From: Phyllobacteriaceae bacterium UBA1059
Lineage (GTDB): Bacteria > Pseudomonadota > Alphaproteobacteria > Rhizobiales > Rhizobiaceae
Direction: 5' to 3'
DNA length: 7,222 nt
Assembly: GCA_002316345.1 (NCBI GenBank)
Contig: DCDI01000068.1
Span: 1,514-8,735 of the forward strand
The notes under the pieces are model-generated. The model was not told the DNA's origin, searched no databases, and saw only the letters and a list, made by a program, of their open reading frames with translations. The translations under genes were made by a program, and so were the position numbers. Every line of letters begins with the position of its first letter. Positions within the stretch are counted from its first letter, which is position 1. This document shows, piece after piece, positions 1-6,363 of this stretch.

Positions 1-823
1 CGACCACCGAGAGGTCGACGGGAACGGACAGGCCAAGCTCATGCGCGGCGGCGATGGTGCCGAAGGCCATTTCATCGTTTGCGGCAAAGATCGCGGTAGG
101 TGGCTGCGGCAGGCCCATTAGGGTGCGGCACAGGCGCTTGCCGGAGCCGAGCAGATAATCGCCGCGCTGTTCGTAGTCGGTTGGCACAGACAGGCCGGCG
201 GTCTGCATCGCGTCACGAAAACCGGCGAGGCGCAGTTCGGACATCTGCTCGGGCAGTGGCCCGGCGATGTGGGCAATGCGTGTGTGGCCGAGTCTGATCA
301 GGTGCTGCACGGCATCGCGGGCGGCAGCGCGGTTGTCGATCTGGATATGCGGCAGGCCGGATTTGTCGATCATTTCCAGCGCGACAACCACCGGCAGGTT
401 TTCGGGAAGGCCTTCGCTGTAGCGACCGGCTTGCGGCAGCTGCCCGGTGATCAAGACCATTCCGTCGGCCTGGCCGTCGCGCAGCATGTCGAAGAAGCCG
501 GTTTCGCGTTCCGGGTCGTTTTCAGTATTGCCCATAAGAACGGCATAGCCAGCCTCGCGCGCGGCGGCTTCCACGCCTTTCAGGACGTCGAGATAAAAGG
601 GATTGCCGACATCGCGCACCACCATCAGCACGGCCTTGGAGCGGCGGGTGCGCAGGTTGCGGGCGCTGACATTGGGACGGTAATTCAGCGCGGCGGCTTC
701 ATCGCGGATGCGCGAGCGTGTGGGTTCGGCGACCAAGCCGCTGTCTGACAAAGCGCGCGACACGGTTGCCGGCGACACGCCGAGCTTGCGGGCGATGTCG
801 ATGATCTTGACGCGGCCGTTCAT
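1..823 (-). CDS. LacI-family transcriptional regulator, C-terminus cut off by the window edge
   Basis: This is a DNA-binding repressor, probably of the sugar-transport operon it ends. Reading leftward from ATG at 823, 274 residues are visible with no stop before base 1. An N-terminal helix-turn-helix spans about residues 7-30 (DIARKLGVSPATVSRAL), followed by a hinge-helix segment at about 47-58 (YRPNVSARNLRT) whose leucine normally inserts at the centre of the operator. A periplasmic-binding-protein-like sensor domain follows from about residue 64 (NPFYLDVLKGVE; later IQIDNRAAARDAVQHLIRLGHTRIAHIAG without a break, and AIFAANDEMAFG). Family members run about 335-345 residues, so roughly 65 are missing. 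The start is fixed by the usual short LacI N-terminus; the two other ATGs just upstream (837, 834) are out of frame. No good Shine-Dalgarno precedes it, which suggests weak translation or coupling to permease 2, whose stop is 20 bases upstream. The effector is unknown, presumably the transported sugar or a derivative. Confidence 0.95.
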   Translation of the reverse strand, partial: MNGRVKIIDIARKLGVSPATVSRALSDSGLVAEPTRSRIRDEAAALNYRPNVSARNLRTRRSKAVLMVVRDVGNPFYLDVLKGVEAAAREAGYAVLMGNTENDPERETGFFDMLRDGQADGMVLITGQLPQAGRYSEGLPENLPVVVALEMIDKSGLPHIQIDNRAAARDAVQHLIRLGHTRIAHIAGPLPEQMSELRLAGFRDAMQTAGLSVPTDYEQRGDYLLGSGKRLCRTLMGLPQPPTAIFAANDEMAFGTIAAAHELGLSVPVDLSVV

Positions 824-843
824 GCCCGGACCATCATGGGCAA

Positions 844-1830
844 TCAGGCCCGCAGCGCCTTGCCCCGGCCATAAAACAGCATGAGCAGGAGAAGTGTGGC
901 GCCGAACACCATCTGGCGGCCGGATTCATCGATGTTGACAGTGGTGAGAATGCTTTGCAGCACGGTCAGCAGGGTCGCGCCGGCCATCGTACCGGTATAA
1001 CCGCCCTTGCCGCCCGACAAAGCCGTTCCACCGAACACCACGGCGATGATCGACGGCAGCATGTACTGCTCGCCGACATTGGCGAAAGACGACCCGGTAT
1101 AACCGAGCAGACAGATGCCGGCGATCGCGGCGAACATGCCGGACAGAACGAACAAGAGGATGCGGGTGGTCTTCACCGGCATGCCGGCCATGAAAGCGGC
1201 CTGTTCGTTGGAGCCGATGGCATAGATGCGGTAGCCCAGCATGGTGCGGCCGAGCAAAAAGGCCATTGCCAGGCCGATCACGATCCACAGCCAGATAATG
1301 CCGGGCAGGCCGAGGAAGACAGGCTGCGTCACGAATTGCGACAGGCCTGGCGCGGCACGTCCCGACGGGATGCCGTTGCGGATCACGACCAGCAGGCCCT
1401 GCAACACGCCGAGCATGCCAAGCGTCATCACCAAGGGGGGAATGCGCAGAAGCGTGACGCCGATGCCGTTAATGGCGCCGACAATCGCGCCAGCCGCAAG
1501 ACAGCCGAGAATGGCGAGAACGATGCCTGAGTTCTCGCCACCCATCAGGTTGCCGGCGATGATGGCGGCAAGCGAAACCACGCCACCAACGGAGAGGTCA
1601 ATGCCTTCGCGTCCGCCAAGAATCACAAGGTTCTGCCCGGCCGCGACGATGCCCATGAGGGCCGCCACGATCAGGAGGCGCAGGATTTGCTGGCCGGAGG
1701 CAAAGCCGGGCGAGAGGTATTCGCCGAGCAGCAGCAGAGCGATGATCAGGGCGATTGCGATCAGCAGCGGCGCTTTAAGGATGTCCATGAAGGAGAAGCG
1801 CTTGGTCGCAGTCGGTTCAACGGTGCTCAT
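844..1830 (-). CDS. CUT2-family sugar ABC transporter, inner-membrane permease 2
   Basis: This is a 328-residue inner-membrane permease, probably paired with permease 1 to form the translocation path. It is strongly hydrophobic, with segments at about residues 20-38, 50-72, 80-97, 102-128, 132-150, 177-195, 224-243, 258-275 and 280-296, as expected for RbsC/AraH-like proteins. Family motifs are GREGIDLSVGGVVSL (73-87), IGSNEQAAFMAGMPV (205-219) and AVVFGGTALSGGKGG (263-277). The start at 1830 is preferred over the longer open frame to 2100. It follows a GGAGGG ribosome site at 1843-1838 with 7-base spacing, and the extra upstream residues are Arg/His-rich and lie inside permease 1. The ATG overlaps the permease 1 stop as ATGA (1830-1827), implying translational coupling. 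The substrate cannot be read from the sequence. Confidence 0.95.
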   Translation of the reverse strand: MSTVEPTATKRFSFMDILKAPLLIAIALIIALLLLGEYLSPGFASGQQILRLLIVAALMGIVAAGQNLVILGGREGIDLSVGGVVSLAAIIAGNLMGGENSGIVLAILGCLAAGAIVGAINGIGVTLLRIPPLVMTLGMLGVLQGLLVVIRNGIPSGRAAPGLSQFVTQPVFLGLPGIIWLWIVIGLAMAFLLGRTMLGYRIYAIGSNEQAAFMAGMPVKTTRILLFVLSGMFAAIAGICLLGYTGSSFANVGEQYMLPSIIAVVFGGTALSGGKGGYTGTMAGATLLTVLQSILTTVNIDESGRQMVFGATLLLLMLFYGRGKALRA

Positions 1831-2822
1831 CGACGCGCCCTCCGTCCCACGAGGATGCCGGCCATCAGCGCCACGAGAATGGCGACGCCCTGTACGAGGT
1901 TCTGCCATTCGGACGGGGTGCCGACGAAGAAGACGAGCGAGCCGATCAGGCCGATGATCAGAGCGCCGATGATCGAACCTGTGACGGTGCCGAATCCACC
2001 TGCCAGCGCGGTGCCGCCAAGCACGACGGCCGCGACCGAGTTCAACGTCATCTTGCCGCCGACCAGCGGGTCGCCGCTGGCGGTGTCGCCGGTGATGCAA
2101 AAGGCGGCGAGTGCGGCGAACAGCCCGCAGAGCGCATAGCCTTGCAGGCGGATGCGGGTGACCGGAAGGCCGCTTTGATAGGCTGCCTGCTGATCGTCGC
2201 CGACGGATAGCAGGCGCACGGCGAGCTTGGTGCGGGCGAGTACCACTAGCAGAACAGCCAGGATGATGACCGCGTAAAGCACGAAGGGGATGTCGAGGAT
2301 GCGACCGCCATAGGTGCGCCAGAAGGCCGTCGGCGCGGGCGTGCCGGCGACTGGCATGACGTAGAGCGCCAGCCCAGTGAAGAAGATGGAGGTAGCGAAG
2401 GTCGCGACGATGGCTTGCAGGCGAAGTGCGGCCACCACGATGCCGTTGACGATGCCGCAGGCAAGTCCGACCGCGAGGCCGATGCCGAGACCGGTGATCA
2501 CCGCACCCGTGCCGCCGCCGAGCGCGGTCATGGCCGTGATGATGGTGACGTTGACCAAAGAGACGATCGCGCCGGCCGAGAGGTCGATATCGCCGGCATA
2601 GATGACATAGGTTTGCGCCACCGCCAGCAGCATCAGCGCGAGATAGGTCTTCACCAAGCCAGTTATGCCGACAAAGGAGACGCTGCGCGGCTGGTAGATG
2701 CCGTTCAGTGCCAAAAGGGCGACGAGGATGATCAGCGCCGGCAGGAAGGGGAAGCGCTCGATGGCGCGCTTGAGGCCATGCGCTTGCCGTTTGGGCGGAG
2801 CAGCAACGAGATCGGTGGTCAT
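1827..2822 (-). CDS. CUT2-family sugar ABC transporter, inner-membrane permease 1
   Basis: This is a 331-residue inner-membrane permease of the BPD_transp_2 (RbsC-like) family. A cytoplasmic N-terminus of about 25 residues precedes hydrophobic segments at about 27-42, 58-76, 83-100, 106-132, 137-156, 179-197, 228-245, 262-277, 281-300 and 307-325. Family motifs are GDIDLSAGAIVSLVN (77-91), VGDDQQAAYQSGLPV (207-221) and AAVVLGGTALAGGFG (264-278). It differs clearly from permease 2, so the transporter probably uses a permease heterodimer, whereas systems such as RbsC use one permease. The ATG at 2822 overlaps the ATPase stop (ATGA, 2822-2819) and follows GGAGAGG at 2833-2827 at suitable spacing. 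The basic C-terminus (GRRARR) fits the positive-inside rule for a cytoplasmic tail. Confidence 0.95.
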   Translation of the reverse strand: MTTDLVAAPPKRQAHGLKRAIERFPFLPALIILVALLALNGIYQPRSVSFVGITGLVKTYLALMLLAVAQTYVIYAGDIDLSAGAIVSLVNVTIITAMTALGGGTGAVITGLGIGLAVGLACGIVNGIVVAALRLQAIVATFATSIFFTGLALYVMPVAGTPAPTAFWRTYGGRILDIPFVLYAVIILAVLLVVLARTKLAVRLLSVGDDQQAAYQSGLPVTRIRLQGYALCGLFAALAAFCITGDTASGDPLVGGKMTLNSVAAVVLGGTALAGGFGTVTGSIIGALIIGLIGSLVFFVGTPSEWQNLVQGVAILVALMAGILVGRRARR

Positions 2823-4327
2823 GCTGCCTCTCCGGCTTCGTAAGCGGCCTGGTAAAGGTTGAAGCGCGTGCGCTGCTCGCCGGTCAGTTCGCGGGTGATT
2901 CTACCGCCGTTGAACACAAGAATGCGGTCGGCATTGCCCAACAGTTCCGCGTCTTCGGAAGAATAAAGCACGATCGCCATGCCTTCGGCGGCCAGCTTGC
3001 GGATCAGCTGGAACAGATCGGTTTTGGCTGAGAGATCGATACCCTTGGTGGGGTCGTCGAGCAGAAGCACGTCGGGACGGTCGATCAGCCAGCGCGCGAT
3101 CACGATCTTCTGCTGGTTGCCGCCGGATAGCGAGCTGATCGGATGGTTGAAGGTCGCGAACTTGGTGCGCAGGGCTTCGAGTGCCGGCGCGGCCTTGGCC
3201 TTAAGTGCGGAAGGCGAGGCCAGCGCCAGGCGCTGCTTGACGGCATGGATCGGCGTGACGTTTTCCAGGATCGGCCGTCCGGAAATGACACCGTCCCGGC
3301 GGCGGTCGCCGGAAACATAAGCGATGCCCCGGCCGATCGTGGCGCGCGGGCTGGATGGGTTGAGCGTCACACCGTTGAGTTGAACGCTGCCAGAGCTCGG
3401 TAACGGCGCGCCGAACAGCGCGCGCAACACGGCCGACTGCCCTTGCCCGTGCAAGCCGCCGAGGCCGAGAATTTCCCCGGCCGCAACGTCGAACGCAACA
3501 TCGCGGAAGCCGGCGCCGGACAGACCGCTCACTGCCAGCACGGTCTTGGCCGTGGCGGCAGCAGCGGTGGGCTGATGCGGTTCGGCTGCCGCAAGCCTTT
3601 CTTCGCCGCCCACCATTAGGCGGATGACCTCGGCAGGATCGGTCTCGGCGATGCGCTTGGTCGCGACCGTTTCGCCGTCGCGGATCACCGTGACGCGGTC
3701 GCCCAACGCAAAGATTTCGTCCATACGGTGCGAAATGAAGACGATGGAGCGGCCGTCATCCTTAAGACGTCGCAGGATTTCGAAGAAGCGATCGACCTGT
3801 GCACGGTCTAGCGCCGAGGTCGGTTCATCAAAGATCAGAACCGGGGCTTCCGAAGACAGCGCCTTCATGATTTCCACCAACTGCCGCTGGTCAGGACGCA
3901 GGGTTTCCACCGTGGCGTCGGCATGGAAATCGTCGCCGGTCACACCCTGAAACAGGTCAATGTAACGCTGCGCCTTGGCGTTCAGAGCCTTACGGTTCAC
4001 GAACAGGCCGCCGGGCAGATCAGAAAGCAGGATGTTTTCGGCTACGCTGCGATGGGCTGCGAGGCTGAGTTCCTGATAGAAGATGCCGATGCCGAGTTTA
4101 CGCGCGGCTTCCGGTCCCGACACGGTCATTGGCCGGCCTTCCAGCAGAAGCTGACCGCCATCGGGGCGCACGCTGCCTGCTACGATCTTGCACAGCGTGG
4201 ACTTGCCTGACCCATTGGAGCCGATCAGCACATGCACCTCGCCGGCCTCGACTTCGAGATCGCCGCGACGCAGGGCCTTGGTGGCTCCATAGGTCTTGCT
4301 GACAGCTTTGGCGGCTAGTCTGGCCAA
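2819..4327 (-). CDS. CUT2-family sugar ABC transporter, fused double-domain ATPase (TTG start)
   Basis: This 502-residue protein carries two fused nucleotide-binding domains of the RbsA/MglA type and powers sugar import at the cytoplasmic face of the permeases. Domain 1 has Walker A GSNGSGKST (36-44), Q-loop Q85, Walker B VLIFDEPTSALD (163-174) and H-loop H200. Its C-loop, normally LSxGxQQ, reads LRPDQRQ (143-149). Domain 2 has a degenerate Walker A, GLHGQGQSA (291-299, no Lys), a canonical C-loop LSGGNQQK (400-407), Walker B VLLLDDPTKGID (420-431) with Asp where Glu is usual, and SSE in place of the H-loop His (456-458). The start is TTG at 4327: an in-frame TGA lies at 4342-4340 and no earlier start exists. 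AAGGA (4340-4336) sits 8 bases upstream. The gene follows the binding protein across a 92-base gap containing a strong hairpin. Confidence 0.96.
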   Translation of the reverse strand: MARLAAKAVSKTYGATKALRRGDLEVEAGEVHVLIGSNGSGKSTLCKIVAGSVRPDGGQLLLEGRPMTVSGPEAARKLGIGIFYQELSLAAHRSVAENILLSDLPGGLFVNRKALNAKAQRYIDLFQGVTGDDFHADATVETLRPDQRQLVEIMKALSSEAPVLIFDEPTSALDRAQVDRFFEILRRLKDDGRSIVFISHRMDEIFALGDRVTVIRDGETVATKRIAETDPAEVIRLMVGGEERLAAAEPHQPTAAAATAKTVLAVSGLSGAGFRDVAFDVAAGEILGLGGLHGQGQSAVLRALFGAPLPSSGSVQLNGVTLNPSSPRATIGRGIAYVSGDRRRDGVISGRPILENVTPIHAVKQRLALASPSALKAKAAPALEALRTKFATFNHPISSLSGGNQQKIVIARWLIDRPDVLLLDDPTKGIDLSAKTDLFQLIRKLAAEGMAIVLYSSEDAELLGNADRILVFNGGRITRELTGEQRTRFNLYQAAYEAGEAA

Positions 4328-4335
4328 GGAAAAAG

Positions 4336-4340
4336 TCCTT
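4336..4340 (-). promoter_or_regulatory. Ribosome binding site that decides the TTG start of the ATPase
   Basis: On the minus strand AAGGA lies 8 bases before TTG at 4327. The in-frame TGA at 4342-4340 overlaps this site, so translation cannot begin further upstream in this frame. Confidence 0.7.
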
Positions 4341-4372
4341 CAATCCGCTCGGAATGAGACGTGCGGGGAGAA

Positions 4373-4396
4373 CCGGCTCGCGAAAAAGCGAGCCGG
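4373..4396 (-). promoter_or_regulatory. Intercistronic stem-loop between the binding-protein and ATPase genes
   Basis: A perfect 9-base-pair inverted repeat, CCGGCTCGC (4373-4381) and GCGAGCCGG (4388-4396), encloses a 6-base loop. In the operon transcript it begins 23 bases after the binding-protein stop and ends 45 bases before the ATPase start. No U-tract follows it on the minus strand (the next bases are TTCTCCCC), so it is a poor intrinsic terminator in that direction. Hairpins at this place in binding-protein operons commonly protect the upstream mRNA or attenuate readthrough, giving more receptor than transporter; that role is inferred here. A smaller hairpin, GGCA-TTT-TGCC at 4395-4405, overlaps its edge. 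Confidence 0.75.
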
Positions 4397-4419
4397 CATT
4401 TTGCCGTTGATGGCAGTGC

Positions 4420-5445
4420 TTACTTGAACAGGGCTTCCGCGTCGGCGATCGAAAGCTGGTTCGTGTAGGAGTAATAGCCCGGCTTGCCTTCAAGCTGCTT
4501 GGCGGCATCGGCCAGGTTGGACGAGTCGATGAAGGGGATCTGCAGATACATGGCGTTTTTGTACTGCCCAGCCGTTGCCGGCTCCTTCAGTTCCTTGCCC
4601 TGCAGCATCAGCACGGCGACGTTGAGCGCCGAAGCCATGGTGCCGGGAGGGTTCACGGTCGCGCCCGAGTTCAGCTTGTCCTTGGTCCACAGGTCGATGA
4701 AGTCCTTGCGGATCTCGCCGGTGGCGGCGATCTGGTCGGTCTTCTTGGCATCCATGATGGACTTCCAGGCACCTGCCGCCATGCCGTCCTGCACGAGCAC
4801 GCCGTTGATGTCGGGATAGGTCGCGAGCAGGTTCTGCATGGCCTGCTGGCCCTGGGCCTGGTCCCAGTTGGCGTTCACTTCATTAACGAGCTTGATGTCG
4901 GGGTGCTTGGCAAGCACTTCCTTGTAGCCGGACACGCGCAGCTCATTGGCAGGATGACCGGCGACGCCGTTGATGGCGACGATGTTGCCCTTGCCGTTCA
5001 GCGTCTTCACCAGCCACTCGGCACCGGCCGCGCCGTAGGCCTTATGGTCGATGCCGACATAAAGCGCGTCGGGCGACGAGACTTCAGCATCGGTCGCGAC
5101 AACCAGAATGCCGGCTTCCTTGGCCTGCGCGAAAACCGGGTCGAAGGCCGTCGGGCTGTTCGGGTTGATGATGATGGCGTTGACGCCTTCGGAAATGAAG
5201 TTCCGGACATGGGCGATCTGGCCGGGCACGTCGACATTGGCGCTTTGCACGACAACCTCGACATTAACGCCCTTTTCCTTCCAGGCGGCGGCAGCGGCTT
5301 GCGCTTCCTCGATCATCTGGGTGCGCCATTCCGAACCGACCCAGCCGTTGGACAGGCCGATCTTGTAGTCTTCCGCCTGCGCCGCAAAGGCGGTGAGCGC
5401 GAGGGCAGCCACGGCGCCGAGCGCGCGTGTAACGGTCTTCTTCAT
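4420..5445 (-). CDS. Periplasmic sugar-binding protein of a CUT2 ABC transporter
   Basis: This is a 341-residue solute receptor (Peripla_BP_4, RbsB-like) that captures a sugar or sugar-like ligand in the periplasm and delivers it to the permeases. A Sec signal peptide is clear: MKKTVTRALG, then a hydrophobic core, then AQA at 22-24 with likely cleavage before EDYKIGLS. Family-like segments include IIINPNSPTAFDPVF (91-105), VVATDAEVSSPDALYVGID (115-133), NELRVSGYKEVL (167-178), MQNLLATYPDINGVLVQDGMA (203-223, in part) and LNSGATVNPPGTMA (258-271). Compared by eye with E. coli RbsB from memory, several sugar-contact residues differ, so ribose is not a safe call. The start at 5445 follows GGGAGGA (5457-5451) and gives a clean signal peptide. 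The longer open frame to 5508 would begin inside the operator and promoter, so it was not used. It is the first gene of the operon. Confidence 0.95.
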   Translation of the reverse strand: MKKTVTRALGAVAALALTAFAAQAEDYKIGLSNGWVGSEWRTQMIEEAQAAAAAWKEKGVNVEVVVQSANVDVPGQIAHVRNFISEGVNAIIINPNSPTAFDPVFAQAKEAGILVVATDAEVSSPDALYVGIDHKAYGAAGAEWLVKTLNGKGNIVAINGVAGHPANELRVSGYKEVLAKHPDIKLVNEVNANWDQAQGQQAMQNLLATYPDINGVLVQDGMAAGAWKSIMDAKKTDQIAATGEIRKDFIDLWTKDKLNSGATVNPPGTMASALNVAVLMLQGKELKEPATAGQYKNAMYLQIPFIDSSNLADAAKQLEGKPGYYSYTNQLSIADAEALFK

Positions 5446-5450
5446 TCTGT

Positions 5451-5457
5451 TCCTCCC
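5451..5457 (-). promoter_or_regulatory. Strong ribosome binding site of the binding-protein gene
   Basis: The minus strand reads GGGAGGA with 5 bases before ATG at 5445. It is the best Shine-Dalgarno in the operon, fits the high expression expected for a receptor, and supports 5445 over the in-frame ATG at 5508. Confidence 0.8.
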
Positions 5458-5479
5458 AGGAGAATGCGTCGATAAGCTA

Positions 5480-5508
5480 ACGATAAAGGCGAATGAAATC
5501 GATTTCAA
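5480..5508 (-). promoter_or_regulatory. Predicted sigma70-like promoter of the sugar transporter operon
   Basis: On the minus strand TTGAAA (5508-5503) is followed after exactly 17 bases by TATCGT (5485-5480), close to the -35 and -10 consensus. Transcription would start near 5473, giving a leader of about 28 bases with the ribosome site inside it. The -35 hexamer lies within the palindromic operator, so repressor binding would exclude RNA polymerase. The prediction is by eye. Confidence 0.55.
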
Positions 5509-5511
5509 TCG
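5490..5511. promoter_or_regulatory. LacI-family operator palindrome
   Basis: The core TGAAATCGATTTCA (5494-5507) is a perfect 14-base palindrome with a central CG step. The symmetry extends to 5490-5511 (CGA on the left, TCG on the right) with only one mismatched pair, at 5493/5508. This TGAAA-N4-TTTCA layout is typical of LacI-family operators, and the repressor at the end of the same operon has a matching hinge helix. It overlaps the predicted -35 element and lies 72 bases before the divergent nuclease gene. Binding by that repressor is inferred. Confidence 0.75.
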
Positions 5512-5583
5512 GGCTTTTCATAGCAAAGACGTGAAGGTTGAACCACAGGCCGGCGGCCTCGTTGAATGTGCCGGAGCTTCATC

Positions 5584-6357
5584 ATGCGCATCGCAACCTT
5601 CAACATCAACAACATCAACAAGCGGCTGGAGAACCTGCTTGAGTGGCTGGAAGAGACGCAGCCGGATGTCGTGTGCTTGCAGGAGCTGAAGGCCGAGCAG
5701 AAAGCGTTTCCGCTTCAGGCGATCGAGGCAGCCGGCTACGGCGCGGTGTGGAAGGGGCAGCGGACGTGGAACGGCGTTGCGATCCTGGCGCGCGACACGA
5801 CGCCGGTTCTGACCCGCGACCAACTGCCGGGCGACAAGGACGACGCGCAAAGCCGCTACATCGAAGCAGCGGTGCGCGGCGTGCTGGTGGCGTCGATCTA
5901 TGCACCGAACGGCAATCCGCAGCCGGGACCGAAATTCGACTACAAGCTCAAATGGCTGGAGCGGCTGCATCGCCATGCCACCACCTTGCGCAAATCCGGC
6001 GCGCCGGTGGTGCTAGCAGGCGACTATAACGTCGCGCCGACCGAGATCGACATCTACCCGACCAAGTCGTGGGACGATGATGCGCTGATCCAGCCGGAAA
6101 GCCGCGCGGCCTGGCGCAAGCTGGTCGGGCGCAGCTGGACGGATGCGCTGCGGGCGCTGCATCCCGACCAGCGCATCTATACGTTCTGGAGCTATCTGCG
6201 GAACCGCTACGAGCGTGATTCCGGTTTGCGGATCGACCACTTCCTGCTGACGCCGGACCTTGCCGAGCAGCTGGTGGATGCCGGTGTGGATCGCGAGGTG
6301 CGCGGGCGCCCTGAAGCCAGCGACCACGCGCCGGTCTGGATCGAGCTCGATCGCTGA
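5584..6357 (+). CDS. xthA: Exonuclease III family DNA repair nuclease (xth)
   Basis: This 257-residue Mg-dependent phosphodiesterase is of the ExoIII/AP-endonuclease fold. The family cleaves DNA 5' of abasic sites and trims 3' blocks or 3' ends in base-excision repair. Active-site motifs occur in the expected order: N7 to N10 in FNINNINKR, E34 in CLQELK, Y106 and N109 in YAPNG, D147 and N149 in LAGDYNVAP, D218-H219 in LRIDHFLL, and D247-H248 in EASDHAPVW. A family-typical FWSYLRNRYERDSG segment is at 201-214. E. coli ExoIII is 268 residues, so this is full length. The start at 5584 follows GGAG (5573-5576) with 7-base spacing; an in-frame ATG at 5566 would include that site and add six residues before the conserved N-terminus. 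It stands alone, divergent from the sugar operon and convergent with fdsD. Alphaproteobacteria often carry more than one xth paralogue, and which one this is cannot be told. Confidence 0.95.
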   Translation: MRIATFNINNINKRLENLLEWLEETQPDVVCLQELKAEQKAFPLQAIEAAGYGAVWKGQRTWNGVAILARDTTPVLTRDQLPGDKDDAQSRYIEAAVRGVLVASIYAPNGNPQPGPKFDYKLKWLERLHRHATTLRKSGAPVVLAGDYNVAPTEIDIYPTKSWDDDALIQPESRAAWRKLVGRSWTDALRALHPDQRIYTFWSYLRNRYERDSGLRIDHFLLTPDLAEQLVDAGVDREVRGRPEASDHAPVWIELDR

Positions 6358-6363
6358 ACTTGC

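Noticed and set aside
269..748. 159-residue plus-strand open frame
   Set aside because: It lies antisense inside the LacI-family gene, whose minus-strand frame has clear domains. It shows no family motif and arises from high-GC codon bias.
1241..1957. 238-residue plus-strand open frame
   Set aside because: It is antisense to both permeases, rich in Pro/Arg/Met with no recognisable domain, and has no promoter or ribosome site of note.
1831..2100. N-terminal extension of permease 2 to 2100
   Set aside because: The extra 90 residues are Arg/His-rich, have no family similarity and lie in another frame of permease 1. The ATG at 1830 has a good ribosome site and the usual ATGA overlap.
5446..5508. 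Longer start at 5508 for the binding protein
   Set aside because: It would begin inside the operator and -35 element and place 21 non-signal residues ahead of a perfect signal peptide.
5518..5976. 152-residue minus-strand open frame overlapping xthA
   Set aside because: It is antisense to the conserved N-terminal half of exonuclease III and has no family motif.
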